In this document: in pieces, positions 34,290 to 39,411 of the stretch | Numbering within the stretch: position 1 is the first letter of the stretch | How the letters are laid out: each line of letters starts with the position of its first letter | From: Acetobacteraceae bacterium | GTDB taxonomy: Bacteria; Pseudomonadota; Alphaproteobacteria; Acetobacterales; Acetobacteraceae | Length of the DNA stretch: 39,411 bases | Direction of reading: 5' to 3' | Assembly (NCBI GenBank): GCA_030041375.1 | Contig: JASHOA010000011.1 | Location: 1-39,411, forward strand | The notes under the pieces: model-generated | The model's input: the letters and a program-made list of their open reading frames with translations, nothing else | What the model was told of the DNA's origin: nothing | Database searches by the model: none | Translations under genes and position numbers: made by a program

Positions 34290-36167
34290 TCATATCGCTT
34301 CCACCTCCACCGCTGGCCTCGCAGCCGGCAAAAACCCTCCCGACTGCCGCCGCCACAGCCGGGCGTACAGTCCACCCGCCGCCAGCAGTTCGGCGTGCGT
34401 CCCGATCTCGCGGATGCACCCCTCTTCCAGCACCACCAGGCGGTCCATCCGTGCGATCGTGGAAAGCCGGTGCGCAATCGCGATCACCGTCCTCCCTCTC
34501 ATCAGCGCGTCGAGCTGCTCATGCACCGCCGCTTCAGCCTCCGAATCGAGCGCGGAGGTCGCCTCGTCCAGGACCAGGATCGGTGCATCCTTGAGGATCA
34601 CCCGCGCAATCGCGATTCGCTGCCGCTGCCCGCCCGAAAGCTTCACCCCCCGCTCTCCCACATGCGCATCATAACCGCGCCTGCCGTGCCAGTCCTCGAG
34701 CCCGGTGATGAACGAATGCGCCTCCGCCCGTCTCGCCGCCTCCTCGATCATGTCATCGGTCGCTTCCGGCCGCCCATAGCGGATATTGTCGCGAATCGAA
34801 CGGTGCAGCAGCGACGTATCCTGCGTCACCACCGCGATCGCCGCCCGCAGGCTCTCCTGCGAAACCTCCGCGATATCCACCCCGTCGATGCGGATCGTTC
34901 CCCGCGCCAGTTCATAGAAATGCAGAAGCAGGTTGACCAGCGTCGATTTTCCGGCCCCTGACGGCCCGACCAGCCCCACCCGCTCTCCCGGCGCGATCGT
35001 GAGATCGATGCCGTGCAGCACGGACCCGTGCGGAGCGGAAACGCTCCGCACGCGACCGTAATCGAACTGCACTCCCTCGAATTGCACTTCTCCTTTCGTC
35101 ACCCGAAGCGTCCTGGCCCCGGACGGATCCGGCATCTGTCGCGCTACCGCGATCGAACGCATGCCGTCCTGCACCACCCCGACATTCTCGAAGATGCTGC
35201 TGACATTTCCGGCGACCCACCCCGCCATGTTGGCGATCTGCCAGGCCATCGGCAGCGCGGTCGCCACTGTCCCGACGCCGATTGCTCCGGCGCGGAACAG
35301 CAGGATCGCCGCCAGCCCCGTCCCCACCACCATCGCCGCGTTCAACGTCATCAGCGCCAGCACGAATCCGCTCACCAGCCTCGTCTGGCGACGGAAGCGG
35401 TCCGTGTGCGCGTCCACCGCCTCGCGCACGAACTGATCCTCGTCCCGCGCCCGGGCAAACAGCTTCACCGTCAGAATGTTCGTGTAGCTGTCCACCACCC
35501 GCCCGGTCAGTGTCGAGCGTGCCTCGGACACCGCCCGCGAGCGCTCCCGCATGCGCGGCACGAAGCCGGCGAGCAGCCCTCCATAGCCCGCGAACCAGGC
35601 GATGATCGGCGTCGCCAGCCGCCAGTCGGTCGTGCACAACAGCACGATCGCGCTCGATCCATAGACCAGGATGTACCAGACCGCCGTCGTCCCCGCGACG
35701 ATGCTTTCCCTGAGCGCCGGGCCCGTCTGCATCACCCGGTTGGCAATCCGTCCGGCGAAATCGTTCTGAAAGAATGTCCAGCTCTGCCGCACCACGTGCC
35801 AGTGGTTCTGCCAGCGGATCATGTTGCTGACCCCTGGATTGATCACCTGGTTGGTGACGATGTTCTGCGCGCAGACTGCCATCGGCCGCGCCAGGAGCAG
35901 GATCGCCGCCATGCCGGTAAGCTCCGGCCCGGCAGCCGCAAAAAGACGTTCCGGACGCAGCACAGAAACGAGCTTCACGATCCGCCCGATGAAAACCGGA
36001 ATCGTCAGATCGAGCAGCGCCACCGCGAGCCCGGTGGCGAACAAAGCCGCAATCGGCCCTCGCACCTGGCGCACGAAATGCCAGTAAAAGCGCCCGAGCC
36101 CGCCGCTCGGCGGCACGCTCGGCGTCCCGGCCGTCGGGTCGAGCAGGGATTCGAACCATCGAAACAT
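34290..36167 (-). CDS. ABC transporter, fused permease/ATPase (exporter type, MsbA-like)
   Basis: The 625-residue protein is a half-exporter: six membrane helices in the first 330 residues (for example LFATGLAVALLDLTIPVFIG) and a nucleotide-binding domain with Walker A GPSGAGKST (about residue 400), signature LSGGQRQRIAIARVIL (about 507), Walker B ILVLDEATSALDSEAE (about 530) and the switch histidine in IAIAHRLSTIARMD. It would work as a homodimer exporting lipids or drugs. ATG 36167 starts just before the permease; an upstream start adds 25 residues without similarity. The substrate is unknown. Confidence 0.9.
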   Translation of the reverse strand: MFRWFESLLDPTAGTPSVPPSGGLGRFYWHFVRQVRGPIAALFATGLAVALLDLTIPVFIGRIVKLVSVLRPERLFAAAGPELTGMAAILLLARPMAVCAQNIVTNQVINPGVSNMIRWQNHWHVVRQSWTFFQNDFAGRIANRVMQTGPALRESIVAGTTAVWYILVYGSSAIVLLCTTDWRLATPIIAWFAGYGGLLAGFVPRMRERSRAVSEARSTLTGRVVDSYTNILTVKLFARARDEDQFVREAVDAHTDRFRRQTRLVSGFVLALMTLNAAMVVGTGLAAILLFRAGAIGVGTVATALPMAWQIANMAGWVAGNVSSIFENVGVVQDGMRSIAVARQMPDPSGARTLRVTKGEVQFEGVQFDYGRVRSVSAPHGSVLHGIDLTIAPGERVGLVGPSGAGKSTLVNLLLHFYELARGTIRIDGVDIAEVSQESLRAAIAVVTQDTSLLHRSIRDNIRYGRPEATDDMIEEAARRAEAHSFITGLEDWHGRRGYDAHVGERGVKLSGGQRQRIAIARVILKDAPILVLDEATSALDSEAEAAVHEQLDALMRGRTVIAIAHRLSTIARMDRLVVLEEGCIREIGTHAELLAAGGLYARLWRRQSGGFLPAARPAVEVEAI

Positions 36168-36218
36168 ACCCGAGATAGTGGGTGCCCCACGCTGCCCGTC
36201 AATCGCCTCGAGCCCTGC

Positions 36219-36297
36219 AAAAAAGGAGAACCCCGTGGGCAATCTCCGCGGCGCTGGTTTGGGAACACCCTGACCGCGGTTGGGAAGCCGGTTCTCC
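36219..36297 (-). terminator. Terminator-like repeat after the aceA remnant
   Basis: On the minus strand GGAGAACC (36290-36297) and GGTTCTCC (36225-36232) pair over eight bases around a loop of 57 bases, and six T residues follow directly (36219-36224 as A on the plus strand). The long loop makes it weaker than a standard terminator. It lies three bases after the aceA stop. Confidence 0.4.
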
Positions 36298-36299
36298 GC

Positions 36300-36803
36300 T
36301 CACGCCCCGCCAGTGGCCCAGGCGTGGCCATGCACAAGCCCTTCGTCGTAGCCGGGTAGCTCGGGCGCGCCTGGAGGCGTCTCGAACTGCGCTCGCTCCG
36401 TGCTGCCTGCCAGCGCCACGGTCGCGCTCCTTCCGCCCGAGACCGCCGTCGCTACTGCATCGAAATACCCCACCCCGACCTCCCGCTGATGCCGCGTGGC
36501 CGTGTAGCCCACCGTCTCGGCCGCGAACTCCGCCTGCTGTAACTCCGAGTAGGCCGCCATGCCGCGTTCGCGATAATCGCGCGCCAGCGAGAACATCGAA
36601 TGATTGAGCGCATGGAAGCCGGCCAGCGTGACGAACTGGAAGCGATATCCCATGCCCGCGATCGCGCGCTGGAAACGCGCCGTCTGGGCCGCCGTCAGCC
36701 GCTTCCCCCAGTTGAAGCTCGGCGAGCAGTTGTAGGCCAGGAGTTTGCCCGGGAACTGCCCGTGAATCGCCTCCGCAAACCGCTCGGCTTGCGCGAGATC
36801 GGG
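36300..36803 (-). pseudogene. aceA: Isocitrate lyase, 3' remnant (5' two thirds deleted)
   Basis: The minus strand encodes about 167 residues that match the C-terminal part of isocitrate lyase: [53 protein letters not shown] and [20 protein letters not shown], ending before TGA. The active-site KKCGH loop and everything before it are missing. The frame runs into unrelated sequence at 36803 with no start codon of its own near the break. On the other strand the remnant of a regulator begins at 36804. The lost part would include the shared promoter region, so this copy cannot supply the glyoxylate shunt. Confidence 0.88.
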
Positions 36804-37985
36804 CTGCGCGAGGTGTTCGCCGATCCGCTCCTCGGCGTCGAGGCCGTTCCCGACGAAGAGGTGGCCGAACTCGCCGCCGCCCCCAACGCCGCCCGCGCCG
36901 TCCTCGCCCTCTACCGCGCCTGGCGCGTCGCCCGCGAGGATGCCGGCGGCATCGGACTTCCCTCCGGCCGCCGCGTCCTATTGCCCACCGAAGAGGTGCG
37001 CGACTTTTTCGACGCCCAGTCCAACCATTTTCCCGCTCTCGAAGCCGCCGCCGAGGAGATCGCCGCCTTTCTCGCCGCAACGCCCCACGAAATGAACCAT
37101 GCAATCGCCGAGCGCCTCCGCCGCGCGCACGGCCTTGCCGTCACCGTGCAGCCGCTCGCCGCCGCACTCCGCCGCTACGATCCCGCCGCCCGCAGCCTCG
37201 CCCTTTCGGAATCGCTCCCGCGCGAAAGCCGCGGCTTCCAGATGGCATTCCAGCTTGCCCTGCTCGAAGCGCGCGCCGCCGTCGACGGAACGGTCCGTTC
37301 AGCCTCCCCATCCACGTCCGAGGCAGGGATGCTGATCCGGATCGGCCTCCTCAATTACACCGCCGCTGCCCTTCTGATGCCGTACGCGCCCTTCCTCGAA
37401 AGCGCCCGCGCACTGCGCTACGACGTTTCCGAACTTGCCGCCCGTTTCGGCGTCTCCTACGAGCAGGCCTGCCAGCGCCCCTCCTCGCTGCAGCGTCCCT
37501 CCGCCCGCGGCATCCCCTTCTTCTTCCTCCGCGTCGATCCCGCCGGCAACGTCTCCAAGCGCTTCTCCGCCGCCGGCTTCCCCTTTCCCCGCTACGGTGG
37601 CTCCTGCCCGCGCTGGGTCGTGCACACCGCCTTCGCCCGCCCCGGCGCGATCGAGGTCCAGGTCTCCGAGTTGCCGGACGGCGCCGCCTTCCTCTGCTTC
37701 GCCCGCACCGTCGATGCCCCCGCCGCCCGCTGGGGCGAGCCACGGCCCACGCACGTCATCGCCATGGGCTGCGATCTCGCCTATGCCGCGGACGTCGTTT
37801 ATGCCGACGGTCTTGATCTTTCGGCTGCGCGCGTCGGGATCGGCCTCTCCTGCCGTCTCTGCGAGCGCCTCGATTGCCGCAGCCGCGCCTTCCCTCCGCT
37901 CGAGCACCGCCTAGCACTCGACCCTCTCACCACTTCCTCGAGCCCCTATCGCTTCGAGGCGAAATCTCCCCGCTCAGGCTTTTGA
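36804..37985 (+). pseudogene. XRE-family short-chain fatty acyl regulator (ScfR type), HTH-less remnant
   Basis: The plus strand encodes 393 residues of a regulator of the RamB/PrpR/MlrA kind: an IrrE-like segment with HEMNHAIAERLRRAHG, then the ScfR domain with LNYTAAALLMPYAPFLESAR, GIPFFFLRVDPAGNVSKRFS, AAGFPFPRYGGSCPRW and the Cys-rich GLSCRLCERLDCRSRAFPP. Full-length relatives are about 470-480 residues and begin with an HTH_XRE domain of roughly 80 residues, which is absent. Similarity starts at [10 protein letters not shown] exactly where the aceA remnant ends. An open frame continues upstream antisense to aceA but is not regulator-like. A short protein without DNA-binding domain could still be made. 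Confidence 0.85.
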
Positions 37986-38509
37986 AGCGCCTGCCTGTCG
38001 CCTTCTCCGAGCGCGCGTTGCAGCAGCACGGTATCGAGCCACCGCCCGTGCTTGAACCCGACTGCGCTGAGCACGCCGACGCGGCGGAATCCCGCCCGCT
38101 CATGCAGCTGGATGGAGGCGAGATTGTCCGAATCCCCGACGATCGCGACCATTTGCCGGAAGCCCCGATCAGCGCATTCTTCGATCAGCCGCAAAAGCAG
38201 CATCCGCCCGATCCCGCGTCCCATCGCATCCGGGCGCACATAGACCGAGTTCTCGACCGTGTTGCGATAGGCCGGCCGCGTCCGGTAGGGCCCGGCATAG
38301 GCATAGCCCAGTACTTGGCCCGCGCCTTCCGCCACCAGATAGGGATAACCTCTGCCCACTACTTCGTTCTGCCGTCGCCGCATCTCTGCTTCGCCCGGCG
38401 CCTCGGTCTCGAACGAGCCAGTGCCCGTGCGCACATGATGCGCATAGATCGCGGCGATCGGCGCGACATCGCTTTCTTCGCCCGCCCGCACCAACAGTGT
38501 ATCGCTCAT
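37946..38509 (-). CDS. GNAT N-acetyltransferase, phosphinothricin acetyltransferase-like
   Basis: The 187-residue protein has the GNAT acetyl-CoA site (VRPDAMGRGIGRMLLLRLIE) and features of the Pat/YncA group: IAAIYAHHVRTGTGSFETE, YAYAGPYRTRPAYRNTVENS, and LHERAGFRRVGVLSAVGFKH. Members acetylate phosphinothricin, methionine sulfoximine or other amino compounds; the natural substrate is unknown. Its 3' end overlaps the regulator remnant by 40 bases tail-to-tail. Only about ten bases separate its ATG from the IS630 tip, so its native promoter has probably been displaced. Confidence 0.9.
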   Translation of the reverse strand: MSDTLLVRAGEESDVAPIAAIYAHHVRTGTGSFETEAPGEAEMRRRQNEVVGRGYPYLVAEGAGQVLGYAYAGPYRTRPAYRNTVENSVYVRPDAMGRGIGRMLLLRLIEECADRGFRQMVAIVGDSDNLASIQLHERAGFRRVGVLSAVGFKHGRWLDTVLLQRALGEGDRQALQKPERGDFASKR

Positions 38510-38615
38510 CGGGTGAACCTAGAGCGGTTCCGCTGAGGGTGGAATCGGCGGTTTTGGCTTGGCGCGACGCGGAGACGTGTGATTCGTAGCTGCCCGGCTG
38601 ATGTGGGAGGCGGCG

Positions 38616-39098
38616 ATGACCTGGCGCCGGGGTCAAACCTACTCGCGGGACTTGCGAGATCGCGTGCTCGCGGCGGGCACCCTGACGGCGCGCCAAGCGG
38701 CGGAGCGGTTCGGGGTCAGCGCCTCGTATGTGGTCAAGGCCCGGCGGCGGCTGGCCCTCACCGGGGCAGTGACACCGCGGCCGCAGAAGCCGTGTGTAGC
38801 GCGCAAGCTGGTGCATCTGCACGGCTTGTTGCTGGAGCGCGTGGCCGAGGCGCCGGACGCGACGCTGGCTGAGCATCGCGAATGGCTGGCCGCGGCGCAT
38901 GGGGTGGTGGCCGGGCTGACGACGATCTGGAAGACGTTCAAGCAACTCAAGCTGACGCTCAAAAAAAGTCGCTGCGGGCGAGCGAGCAGGGGCGCGCCGA
39001 CGTCGCCCATGCCCGAGAGCTATGGCACGAGCGGCAAGCCAAGCTGGACGCGAGCAAGCTCATCTTCTTGGATGAGACCTGGGCCAAGACCAACATGA
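38616..39098 (+). CDS. IS630-family transposase, OrfA (zero frame)
   Basis: From ATG 38616 (GGGAGG at optimal distance) the frame encodes an N-terminal helix-turn-helix region: YSRDLRDRVLAAGTLTARQA, AERFGVSASYVVKARRRL and an IS630-type second domain with TIWKTFKQLKLTLKK. At AAAAAAA (38961-38967) the similarity leaves this frame and continues in the -1 frame; the zero-frame tail to 39098 is unrelated. Translation probably yields the full transposase by -1 slippage. Confidence 0.8.
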   Translation: MTWRRGQTYSRDLRDRVLAAGTLTARQAAERFGVSASYVVKARRRLALTGAVTPRPQKPCVARKLVHLHGLLLERVAEAPDATLAEHREWLAAAHGVVAGLTTIWKTFKQLKLTLKKSRCGRASRGAPTSPMPESYGTSGKPSWTRASSSSWMRPGPRPT

Positions 39099-39411
39099 CA
39101 CGGCCCTATGGCCGCAGCCGGCGCGGCAGGCGCCTAGTCGGTTTGCCGCCGTATGGGCATTGGATGACGACCACGTTCCTCGCCGGGCTACGCCATGACC
39201 GGATCGTCGCTCCGCTGGTGCTCGATGGGCCGATCAACGGCCCAGCGTTCCGGGCCTGGGTCGAGCCGTTCCTGCTGCCGGAGTTGCAGCCGGGCGACAT
39301 TGTGATTGCCGATCGGCTGGGCTGCCACAAGCTCGCCCCTGTGCGCGAGACCATCGAGGCCCAGGGCGCGATTCTGTTGCTGCTGCCGTCCTATTCGCCA
39401 GACCTCAATCC
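38966..39411 (+). CDS. IS630-family transposase, OrfB (-1 frame, partial)
   Basis: In the -1 frame after the A7 run the protein continues KSLRASEQGRADVAHARELW, then the first catalytic Asp in IFLDETWAKTNM, RGRRLVGLPPYGHWMTTTFL, DGPINGPAFRAWVE, the second Asp in IVIADRLGCHK and LLLLPSYSPDLN at the window edge. This is the DDE domain; the third acidic residue would follow just outside. The second motif is usually DNL.SHK, here DRLGCHK, so activity is uncertain. Confidence 0.82.

Larger units (their letters stand above)
38522..39411 (+). mobile_element. IS630-family insertion sequence, left part (partial)
   Basis: The left tip is inferred from a CTAG at 38519-38522, the TA-centred target typical of IS630-Tc1 elements, and from the transposase start about 95 bases inside. 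The end sequence GAGCGGTTCCGCTGAGGGTG has the GC-rich form expected of a terminal repeat, but the other end lies beyond the window, so the repeat cannot be checked. Confidence 0.75.

Noticed and set aside
36600-36803. In-frame 5' extension of the regulator remnant from an ATG at 36600
   Set aside because: These 68 codons are antisense to the aceA remnant and show none of the HTH_XRE features expected in this position.
1-39411. CRISPR arrays, prophage genes, toxin-antitoxin or known defence operons
   Set aside because: I found no spaced direct repeats, phage structural genes or paired small genes of that kind; the lone methyltransferase has no effector partner.

Overview
The window looks like chromosomal DNA of a GC-rich alphaproteobacterium, most likely in Rhodospirillales (an Acetobacteraceae-like organism; this is inference). 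The support is a strong G/C bias at third codon positions, a SAM-II riboswitch in front of metZ (a mainly alphaproteobacterial RNA), the alphaproteobacterial DUF4167 protein next to prmC, and a LivFGHMK-type operon with its own acyl-CoA ligase. Both window edges lie inside insertion sequences: the 5' part of an IS5/IS1182-type transposase on the left (minus strand) and an IS630-type element on the right (plus strand).

Left third (1-12.4 kb): purH runs towards the left-hand IS, whose tip abuts the purH stop codon. Divergent from purH is a tightly packed acyl-CoA operon: ADP-forming acyl-CoA ligase, hydratase-2 (MaoC), and the two subunits of a PcaIJ-like CoA-transferase. It is followed by a PaaG-like isomerase, an arylamine N-acetyltransferase, an ICMT-like membrane methyltransferase, a tiny lipoprotein, a pair of overlapping acyl-CoA dehydrogenase genes and a NIPSNAP protein. 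Most of these act on CoA thioesters of aromatic or branched acids.

Middle (12.7-22.9 kb): an AbgB-like M20 amidohydrolase, a small secreted protein, an SRPBCC protein, a solitary DNA methyltransferase of lower GC content, the alkylation-repair pair alkA-ogt, a large repetitive secreted protein, an ABM-like protein, and the minus-strand group metZ-apaG-folE. metZ is preceded by a SAM-II riboswitch, and its promoter interlocks with the divergent promoter of tRNA-Gly(CCC).

Right third (23-39.4 kb): a six-gene minus-strand operon (acyl-CoA ligase, livG, livH, livM, substrate-binding protein, livF) with a candidate operator at its promoter; DUF4167 and prmC; marC; ppa with a clear terminator; a small membrane protein; an MsbA-like ABC exporter; and a striking head-to-head remnant in which a deletion joined the 3' part of isocitrate lyase (aceA) to the 3' part of its probable divergent XRE/ScfR-type regulator. 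Last come a GNAT acetyltransferase and the IS630 element, which sits about ten bases in front of the acetyltransferase start codon.

I see no CRISPR array, prophage or recognisable novel defence system. The most informative unusual items are the aceA/regulator deletion scar, the riboswitch with interlocking promoters, the candidate operator in front of the ligase-liv operon, the threefold-repeat secreted protein, and a scattered family of palindromes that share a CTAGAGCG tip with the IS630 end.
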